Assembly (NCBI RefSeq): GCF_020382885.2
Contig: NC_058511.1
Location: 20,016,504 to 20,080,503 of the forward strand
Source of the DNA: Scatophagus argus
Taxonomy: Eukaryota > Chordata > Actinopteri > Scatophagidae
Length of the DNA stretch: 64,000 nucleotides
Reading direction: 5' to 3'
A program made the translations under genes and the position numbers. The notes beneath the pieces are model-generated. The model searched no databases, was not told the DNA's origin, and worked only from the letters and a program-made list of their open reading frames with translations. Below are positions 25,101-39,017 of this stretch, one piece after another; the first letter of the stretch is position 1; each line of letters starts with the position of its first letter.

Positions 25101-28100
25101 AATCTCTGTAACTAGAGATGCTGTAAACAAGTATTAGCCAGATGGATAAATTGGCTGTTTGTGAAGACACAAGTACAGCATGCAACCCCTTCTGAAGATT
25201 CTGTTTATTAACAAATAAGATAAGTAGTAATTAGTAAGCTTTAGATGTGTTGGTAGGTGTACTTTTGAACTCCAAACTGAGCCAGGTTAGTCATTTTCCC
25301 CTGCTTCCAGTCTTTATGGCAAGCTAAAATACAGACATCCTGATCCTGAACTTACATACCACATATAGACTTGAGTTTTATCTTAATTTTTGCTGCACTC
25401 TTAGAAGGGAGGAGAATGAGAATATTTCAAAAAAGTTCTATATCTTAAAAAAAAAAAAAAAAAAAAAAGGTTCTGTGCTATTACTAAGTTTCCAGAAGAG
25501 AACTTGAGGTAAGTTGAATTTAATGATGGTGAGATACACGGAATATGAAGGCTTTCAACTGCAGGAAGAACACAACATTCAACATATTACAGTACAAGGC
25601 GTACCTTTCTCACACTAATGTTTAGCTGGGCCTGAATCCCAGTTGACCCAGAGCCTGATGTCCTCATGTTCTCAGAGTCTTCTTTCTCCTCATCTTGTCC
25701 ACTGGGGTCCAACTCCAGAGGCTGGTCAGGATGCAGCTGGTGTGCCGACTGTTGACGTGGGCACTCATCTACCGGAGATGAAGTCTGAATTTCCTCCGCT
25801 GGGCGTAAATCTATCTGCAGCAAATATTCCGGCACCTCTGATGCACACTCTTTAGCTTTAGTGGTTGTTTCAGACATATGGTCTAATTCCACATTGCATT
25901 TCTCAGGAAGTGAATGGTTATTATTGTTATTGCTGTGTTCTTTTACGTGCGGATTGAGAGCCAAGTTGGGATAGATAGCTGAAGTCACGTTCACCAACGG
26001 TGCATCAAGTGGTCCAAGTGGTTGCACAATACTAGGATTCTGACCAGCTGAGGACAGAGCTGGAATCTGTAGCTCTGGGGAATGACGAGTTTTAGGTTCT
26101 GCAGGGCTGTCATTTGCAGGAAGGAAAGCCTTCCTCGGCTTAGGCACAGGAGGGTGGTGTGATTTCCCACCTGGGTCAAACGCTCCATCACCTGGCTTCA
26201 TTTCAGGGGTTATAGAAGCTTCTGGTTTGCATACGGTAGCATGTTCACCAGATATGTCAAATTCTTTCACACTGATATGTCCCTGAGGTTGGATTCCCCC
26301 TTCTTCAGGAGGTTCCCTCAAAACAGAGGTAGCTCTATTCAATACCGATGACTCGACTTCAGAGCAATGATCCTGACATTGGGAAGTCTGGAAGGCTTGT
26401 GGTGTAGCCTCTTTGGCAACATCACGACCCATTGCTGCTGGAATACATTGAGTTTTACAGATCTCCTGAGCCTGAGAATTAATATGAATCAAAGGTGTTG
26501 AACGTGTTCTCAGCGATTTGTTACTGCTACCCGACAAAAGATCATTACAAAGTGCTTGGTCCTCTTTATTCACAGTTCTAGCTTTCTCCATTATAGAACA
26601 TTTTACAACCTTTCTTGCTCTGTCCTTGTGCTTCTTCACTTTGCACTCTTTGTCCAAACTCTTCTTGAGCTTATCCACTTCCCTCTTCTCCTTTTCTAGT
26701 TGAAACCGAAAAGCCTCCTGCTCTTTGCTCATACTTGACCGTGTGCTTGTATCCGAAGGTTTGCTTTCACAAAGTTCCTCATTGGGTTTTGTGTTGCAGC
26801 GTCTGAACGTATGGATCTTCAAGTTCTCCTCCATGATCAGCTCATCCAGGACGTGGACTTTTCTTAGCTCCGTCAGCAGATCTGGCCTGCGATAAGAAAC
26901 TAAAGTATCTGCTCCTGTGGTAGCGTCAGTGCAGTGGCTGTCGTCGTCAGATGCCTTAGTTTCACTTGCAGATGCAGTTGATCTGGGTTCGCTGAGGTTG
27001 CCAGATTCTGCAGGTACGAGGTAATCCTCGAGGCCAAGAACACCAGCTTCGACCAGCTCACTAGATGACATCTTTAAAAATGAGCAGAAGCATAATGAAA
27101 AACACTGCAAAGCTACACATAATGTTTAACTTCAAAAGATAAACTAACATCAATATGTATGCATTGCTAAAGACACTGTATCACAGCAGTGTCTTTTCCA
27201 CTGTGATTGCCCAGAACAATGCCTGTAACCATGGCATCTCTTCACATTAAAGATTAAGAAAATTTGCATTAAAAAATAAACTAACTAAAAATTCTATAAA
27301 AATTAGACTAAAATATCACTGGTGAAAACTCAGGTTTGTTCACTTAAAAGAGACCTAATTCTTTTTTCACAAGGCAAAACATTTAATTTCTCCCTAGTGG
27401 AAATGTCTCATTTAATTGTAGTCAGTGAACTTATATACAAACTCAGTTACATATATCAGTAATTTGGTTTTGACATGAGATAATTGAAATTAGACTCATC
27501 CACAATGAAAGTTTGACTAATTGCAATTCTAATCAGTGAAATCTACAACTCAGTTCTCATAAGTGGAAATGTCATTTGTTATATCAACAATCCATTTCTC
27601 AGTTTGTACAATTGTTCTTACATTATAGATATAAATGTAATTCTAGATGCCTAAAATCCAGTTCAGACTAGTTCCTTATTGATATGTTGGCATGGAATTG
27701 TAAACTAGAAAGAATGTCATTTCAGATCTAAAACTGCATTTCAATATCTGAAATAAAAATAACTGAAAATTATATTTATAAAAGTCACAATTATACTGAT
27801 GAGAAAGAGATCTATACTTCATTTTAGTAGTTGTGAAATTTCATATATAATAAAAACCAAAAAACAAAACATTTCCTCTGGTCAAAATGGCAACCCAACT
27901 GAAATGGGTTGTTAATATGTTGGACTTATCAGAAGGACAACTATTGATATCTGAAATGGGAAGTTACATTTCACTAGTCAAAATCTTCTCAACATGTGAC
28001 TTATTCTTATTTTTATTATTATTATTATTATTCTTATAAAAAGAATTTCTGATATTTACAACTATATTCATGTCAAAATGTTACATTAAGTTAGTTATTA

Positions 28101-31100
28101 AATATAATTGGGGCTTTCATGGTTAAAAAAAAAAAAACATTAAAAGAAAAAAAAAAAATAAAAAAGTACCACCTTTAAAAATGCAAAGTTTGCTCAGAGA
28201 TTAGGAAAAAGGGAAATGCTGAGCCCGATTTCTAACTTATTTGCAATATGTAATAACTGGCCTCCCCGCATCGTAGTATACACCCTTGAGTTGATCTGCA
28301 GCATGCTTAACGTACCACTCTGAGCTGATCCTCACTGTCCCACAGCCACTGATTGTGCTGGTCCTCAGACCTCAGCAAAGCATCCAGTACAGCCTCTTGA
28401 GCCAGAACTTTTTCTTCTTTCTGTAGAGCAAGACGTTTATTAAGACATTAAGATCCATCATTGGGCTCTCGTAACTCATAATGGGCATCTGATGTCATAT
28501 TTAACGTTTTATGGATCGAAGATTATCACTAGTTTCAGGCCTGCATGGTAACAATCCATCCGTCTACTCAAACAGTGCATTACTTGCCTCCAGAATTTCA
28601 TCAGCCCTGTCAAGGATCTTCTCCACTTCCATTAAACCCTCCTGTTCTTTAACATCCCAGTCCTTTAGGGAGATATCGAGCAGACTGAAGAGGAAAAAGC
28701 ATGAAAATGCCATTGATTTGAGGCAAACCAATCTCACAGTACATACATTATCGAAATTCTACAAACAAGTCAATATTTGAGGCTGTTCCACTTGGCCTCC
28801 TGGAGGAATAAACAACTGATTTCTGCTGTTATCTGGAACGATTTACCAGCAAGAGGAGAGTCTAGAGATACCTTTTATTAAACTTTTGGGATTAAATAGT
28901 AGATATATCTTGGGTCTTGTTTCTCAACCTGTCTGCAGCAGCGAGATGTGCTATATAAGGCTACTGTAATTAATCACTCTCTGGTCTTGCTGACTGGATG
29001 GGGAAGTGTACTTTACTTCATTAATGTAAAAAAGACAGGGGGAAAAGAACATACTGGAGAGAAATAACCGTGTCTCTGATGAGCGATGAGTTCATCAGAG
29101 GCGACATACCCGGCGGTTTGGGGTGAATAAGCACAAATCCACCCATGGGCAAACTCACTTTGGTAATGCAAGTCAAAAATTTGCTTTGCTGTCCGTGTGG
29201 ACACAGGCACAATTTGAACTGCAGTAAAACTAGAAAGTAAGTTAACACTTCATTATCATTCGCAAGTCATCATATACTGATGCTTTGGGTTGATACACAG
29301 GTAATATTTGCCAGAAGTTATTCCATTTTTCCAGGACATAGACTGGTACTAAACAAACTCTGTACATGTGTTTTTTTGGGTTTTGTTTTTTTTTTTTAAA
29401 GAAGGAACAGCCTCTGCCAAACTGAATTCAAAGAGATGCATTACCCATCAACAGAATCCTGTTTCTGGTCATGAAGGTCATAAGAATCCCACAGGAGAGT
29501 GGGGATCCCCTCTGTGGTGTTGATGGACTTATCTCGTCCATCTGTAATGGTGCTGGACAGGATGTTGCAAATGGGGCTTAGTTCAGGATCCTCCAAACTG
29601 CTTTGTGAGTGTAACATCCAGCTGCTGCTCTGTAGGCCTCTGGATTCCATGCTGTTCAACACCTCTGTCTGTGTGGGTTGATCTCGACACCTGTTGGACT
29701 CGTTGGTGGTAGTAGAGGAGTTATCACAGAACAGCAAGTCTCTCTTTTGCGGTGTTGGGTTCTGTGTAATGGTAACCGTGTAAGAGTTTTCAAGATTGTC
29801 TACAGGTAAGCTAAGCCAAGGATTGCTGGGTAAAGCAGCTGTGCGCTTCACTTTGATCTCAAAATTGAGGGACTCCACGGTAACTTTAGGGATGATCTGG
29901 ATGCTAGCCCTTGAGGTGTTTCCCACAGAGCCAAAGTCAAACTCCTCTCTGTGATCATCAGAATCTGAAACACTGCAGATATTCTCTTTGTGGATTTGAT
30001 GCTGGATTAAGACAGGTCTCCCAGTGTCCCTGGTCCCAGTTAATCTAGACAGACCTTCCACTCCTTCCCTCCCCCCTGAGGCCTCCAGCTGGCTGCTCCC
30101 AGCTCCATCAAAGCCTGAGTCGAATGAGCTGAGGGAGGGGGGTTTGCCCTCAGCTGACACCATCCCGGCAGCTGCAGTTGAAGCAGATGTTCTGCAAAGA
30201 TGGGTTGCTTCCTTACCACTTTCACATTTAGTGAAGTCTTTAACATCCTTAGATGCTCTGTTTGCAGCACTGTCAGCAGAAGACTGATTAACATAGCTGC
30301 TCCGCAACAGCTCATACTGCCACTGTAAGGCCAGCTGGAGGTGACCAACAGCCACAGGTCCTGAGGACGTTAGCAGTTTCCTCAAGGTCATGCACCTAAT
30401 AAATAAAAGATTAGCAGAAAATATTCCATTTAACATTAGTTTGTCAACAATCTGACCACCTGGATAGGAATTTCACACGATTTCCTTTTTACAATTGTAG
30501 ATGATGTGACCATATTTTGAGTAAGTGGCACAGACGGAACCAGGTACTGTATCATTGTATGCATATGCAATTTTGTCACAATGTCATAAACTTTTCTGGA
30601 TAATTTGAGAAACTGAAGCAAACTTGGAGGTTCAGAAGCTTTCAACCATTTTACAAGGTAAAACAAGTATGAGACAACACATGAGAAGATAACACAGTGA
30701 GGACTGGATTTATTCAGAGAGCTTTGCGTTCTCAAAATGCAGGACTACTTGTGGTTCCCAGATTCTTCAAAAGTAGATTGGGAACCAGAGCCTTTAGTTA
30801 TCAAGCTCCTCTACTATGGAACCATCTTCCAGTTTTGGTCCAGGAAGTGGACACCCTCTCTACATTTAAGAGTAGACTAAAAACTTTCCTCTTTGATAAA
30901 GCTTATAGTTAGGGCTGGCCTAGCCTGGCCCCTAGTTATGCTGCTATAGACTTAGACTGCTGGGGGTCCTCCCATGATGCACTGAGCTCTTTCTTCCTCT
31001 CCCTCTCCTTCTGCACACAGTCATGTCCCATTAATGCATATCACTAACCCAACTTCTTCCCTGGAGTCCTTGTGCTTTCTCGTCTCGCAGGTTCCCATCG

Positions 31101-34100
31101 ACCGTGGTTGGAGCTCCTGTTGCGGTCCTGCTCGAAACTTACTGCGATTACTACTGTTTAGTCATAATCTATTTATCTATTTTCATCATAGTACCTCCTG
31201 TATACTTCATTATCATTATCTACAGTTCCAATATTTCTAGTATTATTACTGCTGCTATGCATCTCTGCTTGTTTTTTCTCACCTGCTCTAATTGGAAAGT
31301 GTCATGAGATAACTTGGCTCTATATAAATAAATTAATAAACTGAACTGAAACTGAATTGAATTGAAAGCCCCTAGAGATTATGTACTTTGATTTAAAAGT
31401 TGTCTTGTGTAGTGTAGTGTAGTGTAAATGTAGGGCCAAACACACTAAGATTTTACCTTTCTGTAAGAAACCACTATGAGATGACAAATACAAAGACATA
31501 TATACACATGTATATGAAATATAAAACCTCTTTGTGACGTGCAGCTCAACTCACCGCTGAGACATCTGCTTGCCTTCCTGCTGGACTTTCTCATCTGGGA
31601 TAACATTAGACAGGTGAGCCAGATGAAGCAGCTCTTCCCTATCTGGAGGGGGATTCTTTTTCAGGAAAGTGGAGATTTTGTGTTTCCATGGAGGGATCGT
31701 CCCCCAGTTCTTCTGCCTCTGTGTGGGATCACGGTCTCCATTAACATTTGACAGCAGCTCCTGAAGGAAGTTCTCACTTAGGACCAGACTGTACCAGCTG
31801 CTGGCCTGTAAAAGGGACAGGAAATCATACCCTGCTTTATCTTCTATTTTACTCTAAATGGGACCATAATTTAGAATAATCATGTGTGTTAAAAAAGACT
31901 TAAAATTAGTAATGATTGCTGTAAAGAGTTTTGCCCCCAAGCCTGTTTAGCTGTACGCCATTGCCTGTGATTAACTGTCTGCATTCCCAGAGGAGCTTGA
32001 ACTTATCAATAAAGGAGTAAGCTGCTCATATGTGAAACACTGCGGCCACAGGAGGGAAAACGAGGCCAGATATAATTATGTGTTTTCCGAGTTGGTGAGT
32101 TCAGGTTCCACTTAGGCTCAAGTATGGCGCATGTACTGGATAATCAATATGCAAAGAAAATGACAGAAGTCGTTTAAAAGTTAAATAATCACTGACAAGT
32201 TGTAAGAAAGTAACTAAAAAAACTAAAACAGAGCGAAGTAAGAGAGTGATCCAGCAGCAACCAATCAACCACACAGTGCCACACAGAGATGATTAAACAG
32301 TTGCACAGCAATGCCAGTGCAGTTCCATTAAGTGCCCTAGTAACAGTGAACCAGCATGCACAAAAGCAGAACTAAATATTTTCAGATGCTGAGAGCTTGC
32401 CTTGCTGTAGTTACGATGGTAGCTTGAAACCGCTCTTAGGGTTTGGAGAATGAAGTGCACGGCACAGTAGAGTTTCTCCTTCAGCCTCTCCAGATCCAGA
32501 GCCCAGTGCTCCCTTGTCTGACCATCAAAGGGCAGGATCTCTGCTAACGTGTGGATCACATCTTCAGCACAGCGTACGAGGGCCTAGGAGGTGACCGGTG
32601 GGGAGTGAATTAAGGACAACAATGTAAGGCACTACTTACAGGAACAAGAAATAGGACAGGATATAGATTAACCACCAATATAATTAGTACTGCTGATAGA
32701 AAATAAGTATGGATCAGAGTGGACATGTAACTGATATTAGATGTCCAGTCTAATCAGGTACACTTCCAGGACCTTTTATGAACCTAAATTGTGAAAACAA
32801 GAAGAAACATGAGGCAAAAAGCAAAGAAACACATCAAATAAATACGTACCATAGCAGGAGTGTGAACAGATGCCTCAAATTCAGACACTAACATCGCTGC
32901 CTTTGCAGCATCCTTGGCGATCTCTATTTTGTAAGCCTGGAGCTTTTCTTGATGAAGAGTTTTGATCTGTTCTGTGATCTGTAAGGACAAGTAAACACAT
33001 TCAGTTCATACAGGTAGCCTGCCATTTTAACCAGTTATGTTGGTATAAGAAGGGTACTGAAACATTTTAAGAAAATAAACATGATAAACTATTGCATTTT
33101 AGCTGTGGCCCAGTTCATGTTCATATTGGCTTTTTACAAATAAGTTATTCAGACCAGCAAGTAACTCATTCATTCACAGTTTTGGTTATGTCATTGTGCA
33201 TCATCAGCACTGCATGGAGTCAAGGTGATTCTACAATTTGGAGACTGCAACTCAACTCTTCTGAATAATGATGACCATACAGACAAGCTTCTACCATAAT
33301 GTTAAAGAAGGAGACAGTGACAGTGTGGTTGCCTCATTTCACTTGACTTCTCTAAAACATGCACCCCTTCAGATCACTTCCTTGATAATTCACAGCTCAA
33401 AAATGGATAGTTTGGCTTTTTAGCACCCAAAGGCATAAACGCTTTAGTTGTGTCCAGTAACCCACACCTGCAAAGCATTCTCTCGCAGCTGGAACACCTG
33501 CAGCTGGGAACGGGCCTTGGAAAAGGCTTGCTCCCAAAGCAGCTCCACTTTTTCCACAGCTGCAGTTATCCTGGAAAAAAAAAACAAAAAAAAAAACAGA
33601 ACAGGTGGCGGTTTATATTTAGTATAGCATACTGTATGCCATTTAGTGGTTACTTCATCCCAAACACCCTAAAATACAAAAATAAGTTATGTTTGGGTTA
33701 CGGCTTTTATAAAATGCAAAGATGTCCTTGTTAAATGGATGAAATTGAGTGCCTTAAACTGTGACATTTTAAATGCTATTCAGCTTCACAAACAATTGGA
33801 GCGCTAGCTCACTGTGGGCCACAAAAAACAAACAGTTTTTGGTCTAATTTAATGAGTTTAACTACCATAAAGAGGCAGTTGTGATTGTGTAAATGAACAT
33901 TTCTCAGCCAAAAAAAACACCATGCTGGCACTGTTGTTTAGTTGTGTAACACAGGACCAATGGAACATTCCAATTCAATTCAATTCAGTTTATTTATATA
34001 GTACCAATTCACAACAAAAGTCATCTCATGACACTTTCCAATTAGAGCAGGTCTAGACCAAACTCTTTAATTAAATTGTAATACAGAGAGCCCAACATTC

Positions 34101-34228
34101 CCCCTGGGGAAGCACTTGGCAACAGTGGTGAGGAAAAACTGCCTTTTAGAAGGCAGAAACCTCGGAGCAGACCCCCGACTCAAGATGGGCGGCCATCTGC
34201 CTTGACCAGTCGGGTTGAGAGAGAGAGC

Positions 34229-34282
<54 letters not shown>

Positions 34283-35572
34283 ACACAAGCAGAGATGCAT
34301 AGCAGCAGTAATAATACCACAAGTACTGGAACTGTAGATAATGACAATGAAGTATACAGAAGGTACTATGGTGATTATGACAGCAATATTAGTAACAGTA
34401 ATAATGGTAGTAGCTGTACAGAGTAGTAACAGAATTAAAATAGATTATGACTGAACAGTAGTAATCGCAGTAAGTTTCGAGCAGAACCGCAGCAGGCAAC
34501 ATTCCAGTATGGTATGTGTGGGAAATGTTACTACAGAGGCTTAAGGTAAAGGGATTTATAGTCTTATCTTTGACTGAGTACTGTGGGAGCTGACTGCCTG
34601 CAGTACCAGAGAGCTGCCTTAAATGTATCACCTTACAGTTGTAACAAGCACGTTTTCTGCTGCATAAATGTAATCATGTGGCCACTGCAGCACTAAATTT
34701 GACTGAAAAATATCAACACGATTCATCCACTCTGCAGGGAATAGCAGAGTGGCATGAAATCACTGGGGGGGGGGGACTGTTCTCAACTGAAATACTGCCA
34801 GTTTTCAATGATGAATGCTTTTTATCCATGTTACAACCATAGCTCACACTATTACAATTAAGACACGCACACGCTTCACTTATAACATCGTACAGCATCC
34901 ACTTTCAGTTTAATTCCTCAGAACCTGTTTTTTTTTTTTTGTTTTTTTTTTAAATCTATTAAAAAACATTAAGTGGTTTAAAGAAAAACGAAAAATGACT
35001 CTACCTGCTGTGGTTCTGAAGCATCTCAAAGGCAGTGTTAGTGAAGAGGGCAGTGCCAGCCATGGCCTGGTAACACGGCTCCTTCTCAGGGTCACGCAGC
35101 TTCTCCACCACACGCTCACAGTGCCTCAGCAGCTCATCCAAGCCCAGCTCCCTGCAGACAAAAACAGTAATACTGATACAGGTTAGTCAGAGGTGTGGTA
35201 CAAAAGATAATGCACCATGTACTATTTTGTTGATAGGTTTTAGAACCTGCAGTCATGGTGCACGTGTTAAACTGGAGTGAAAAACATTTTCACGCCAAAA
35301 CAATTTCACAGCAATAATTTCCTGCAGCCATCGTGGTGAAAAAGATTCTTCTTTAACTCATAATTTAGAGCAATTTTCAATGGCTATGGCTGCAATGCTC
35401 TTCTGCCTTTTAATGAACTTGTGAGGAATTCAACTTCCAAATATGTTCACATTCAAGTGGTTAAATCCCTGAGAAGAGTGTTACAAAACTGGCAGCAATT
35501 ATCATGATCATGTTTCCCTCCTTTCAAGGCTATGCTGAGGAATAACACGAGCAGACAATAAAAGCGTTCAGA

Positions 35573-35610
<38 letters not shown>

Positions 35611-38600
35611 CAGTGACCAGCTTGGTCTACAGGAGAAAGAGCACAACAACTGGGAGCCTGACCTCCTTAGCTGCTGGAACTTGGCTTCGTTGGTGGAAGT
35701 GAAGAGCTGGAGCTCAGTGAAGGTGGAGGGCAGAGGCAGCCTGGACAGGGCATGCAGGGTGGAGATACATGACGGCAGCCGCTGGACCACAGACAGGAAC
35801 TCTTTGACAAACGCATCGATCTCCTGCAAAGGGCAGCCCAGCCAAAACCCAACAGGGGAGTGATTATTATTATTACCTTACGGCGAAGATTTACAGTTCA
35901 CACCAACTTTCATGAGAATTATTACAATTATAACTAAAATTGACTGAAGTATTTAAGTATTTAACATAAAAATGCTGTTGCCAGGTTGCAGAAACAAAGT
36001 CTCTGAAGCAAATGTTTCTGGGCAGGACCCCCAGACACCCACCTCACTTTGGCATCAAAATCTTTTCTAATGACATCCCAAAGTCTCAAAGTACATTAAG
36101 CATGGGTTGTGTTGTACGAATTTTACCCACTTTTCTTACAAACACAATTCTGAGGACGAGTCCAGCTGAAATAATACAGCTCTTATTAATGCTCAGTAGA
36201 AGCTGATTTGGTGTTTTAACACCCACAACCTGCATCCTAAACAGGTCTGCTATAGACAGAGAGCTGCCATGATTAATAGATACTGTCATGTCCAAATGGC
36301 CCAGTTGAACATGACTGAATGTATAATGTAACAGAAAGAGGGGCTCCTTTCACTTGCTAATAAGGTCAGCTGATTACACGAGGCATTTGCGCAAGCTTCA
36401 CCAAGGTAACAGACAATAGACTGAGGCCGCTTGGACGGGCCTCATGAACGCATTCACAAACACAAACATCTCCTGACCGAGTGAGCCGAGCACGTCCTCA
36501 ATCACAAAGAGGCAATATTTAGTTGGAATAAATCATCTGGCTGTAGTACTGTATGTCAGATAAAACTGCTCAGACGTAAGCAGAATAACAGTGTGTATTT
36601 GTGTGTACACAGACACACACACACACACACACACTCCACAGCTGCTAAAGAGAGCAGGACAATGTTACTTTGTGTTAAGCCCTCTGACTGATCACAAGAC
36701 AGCTTCATAGGTTTTTGCTCTCAGAAAGATACACAAACAGAACTGTTCAGAATGTTATCATCATTTACTGCATATACTTACTGAATACTGACATCAACCC
36801 TGCCCATGATAGTGTATTTGTCAAATTATTATAGGATGTTTTGCCAAGTGAATGGAGGGTAGTGATGCAGAACTCACTAACTGGATCTTTATGTATACTG
36901 TGCCTCATGCAAGAACATACTTGTAATCTTGCTATTGTACTATATATAGTATTTCTTCTACTTTTCTATTGTTTATCCTTATTGTATATAGTACTTTCTG
37001 TGTTCTTGCTGCTAGATGTCTGTTTTGTACTTGAGAGCAAAGTCTAACCAGAGTCAAATTCCTTGTCTGTACACACAAACTTGGCCAATAAAGCCGATTC
37101 TAATTCTGATCTTATCCTTGACCTCTCAAATTTTCCCGTCCGCTTTGTTTATACAAGGGTTCCAGGTCAGATTCAGAAAACCCTAACTGTACATACTTGG
37201 GTTAAATCACTTGTTTAACCTTGATGAATTTCTGTATGAGGAAGATATAATAAATGTATAAGAACTATAGTAAGGATATTTGTTTGGCAAATTTGTCACA
37301 AAAATATCAAAACGAAAAGAAAAAAAGCTTCTGAATTTTGTTTATTTTTATTTTAGATAACTGGAATATCTGCAATTGTAAACTGCTTAAGTCACATTTT
37401 ACAGATTTACATTTTTTAATTAATACACTGGGGTTTTTTGATAATAGATAATCAATAGATTAAGAAAACATTTTCAAAAAAAAAAAAAAAATTAAAAAAA
37501 TACAAAATTTTACCTTAATGAAGGCCACCCAACTCTGATGACAGTAAATAAGGTAGCCACCCAACTGTGCTGGTAGCTGACTTCTGTCAATATAGTTTGA
37601 CAGCTCCGAGATTTCTTTCAAAAGAACTTTCTACAAAAAGATAAGAACAGTGTGAGATCTACTGAGGTCAAACCTAAAACAACAACATGTCAGTGTGCAG
37701 CATATGTTGTTTCATTCACCTTTAAAGAGGGAGTGTAAGCTTTGGACGGAGCCAGGACTTTCAGCAACAGTTTGACAACATCCTTCTTCTTGGGCTGAAT
37801 TATATACACGCTGTGGACCGTCCGCTTGTGCAGCTAGAAGACAGAGAGGTGGACAGAAAACTTCAATGTAACACTGAACGGAAAAAAAGTTGTGTTGCTC
37901 GTGCCGCTGCGTCAGATTGAAAAGGAGTAATCTTGTTTAGTATTTCACATGCACGTAAAGAGGAACTCATTAATACAGATTTAAGAACGGTCAAAATCAA
38001 AGCAGCAAAGACAGGTCAAGCTCCAAAGACAATGGACCCTACACTAACTGCAATACAGACAAGAGCATGTTTTTGTTTGATAAATTCACACATCTTTTAA
38101 TCACACTCCAGGTTAGTTAGTCCCTGCGGAGACAGTAGCAAGGAAACCCCCCTCTTCCCCCAACAGGAGGAAACCCTGAGCAGGACCCTGCCCGCAAGGA
38201 AGAACCACCCCGCCGATAGTCAGTGCACAGAAGAATGGCAGGCAGACGTCAACAGTAGACATTGGGTTGGTCATGGATCAAATTCTGATGACAGTCGTTT
38301 TTGGGGCATTTTAGAGACTCAGGGGGAAAAAAAGGTTTGTTTCTTTGATACACCATTTAAGCACAATATAAGCTAAATAAGATGACAACTACAGTTCTAC
38401 AAAGGGCCCCTCTACGATACACACAGGACCTGCCTTTGTTGACAAACTTAAGTCGTAAGTGGTGACAAGTTCCTTAAACTTGCAGTAAATAAAATGACAC
38501 AAACTCACTGACATTCAGTGAGGCTTTTTCTTTTAGGGTCAGTGAGGGGTTGGTGGGCTCGAGGTAGTTGGGCAGTTGGCCCATCGCTGTCCGTTGGTGA

Positions 38601-38968
38601 GAGGATGGCTGCACATGTGTTAGCTGTTATTGTTAACATAAATCCATCAGCCCTGGAAAGCAAAACAAGTCGCATCAAGTTCTGATGAACCACCGCAAAC
38701 AACTTAAGGCAGGCATTTTTCCTCTAACCCAGCAGTTTGTAATTACTAAATAAAGTGGGCTACATGTCGGCATGCATGTTGACATTGGGCCAGGCAAATA
38801 AGACCACAAAAATTATACAAAAGTTTTTTTAATTAAAGGGAGAGCAGTTGATCTAAATGCAAAATGCAGCATCCCCTACATAGCTGTGCTCATTTAATGT
38901 AACTAAACTGAGGCTTTTCTATTAAATAACCAAGCATGTGACCAGATATTCATGTGACCCCCTCCCCT

Positions 38969-39017
<49 letters not shown>

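Larger units (their letters stand above)
29445..35823 (-). other. Spectrin-like helical region and disordered tail (exons 7-13)
   Basis: Exons 7-12 (residues about 189-512) are helical and rich in Leu/Glu/Gln. Examples are [40 protein letters not shown] and [20 protein letters not shown]. This is the layout of the spectrin-repeat region that follows Sec14 in Dbl-type proteins. Exon 13 (951 nt) starts with a helix ([20 protein letters not shown]), then becomes Ser/Thr/Asp-rich and disordered, with [10 protein letters not shown] and [12 protein letters not shown]. The related human KIAA1755 also ends in a Ser-rich tail with a similar SLED segment. Exon 13 ends GATGG|GTAATG; unspliced, the frame meets TAA at once. 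Confidence 0.82.

Noticed and set aside
29066-29230. Open minus-strand stretch with an AG before it and a GT after it, between fusion-gene exons 13 and 14
   Set aside because: Read in the phase left by exon 13 it meets TGA after about 16 codons. The other frames do not start in the right phase, and exon 13 to exon 14 joins cleanly without it.
29441-29443. TAA immediately after exon 13 as the true end of a KIAA1755-like gene
   Set aside because: Kept as the main alternative but not preferred. A GTAATG donor overlaps it, and splicing there gives exactly the phase needed by exon 14.
30697-30912. Open plus-strand frame as a small host gene
   Set aside because: Its product is the C-terminal end of a CR1/L2 LINE ORF and it is followed by the LINE 3' UTR.
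34211-34281. Regularly spaced repeats as a CRISPR-like array
   Set aside because: It is a plain GA dinucleotide run within a LINE end; no spacers or repeat units.
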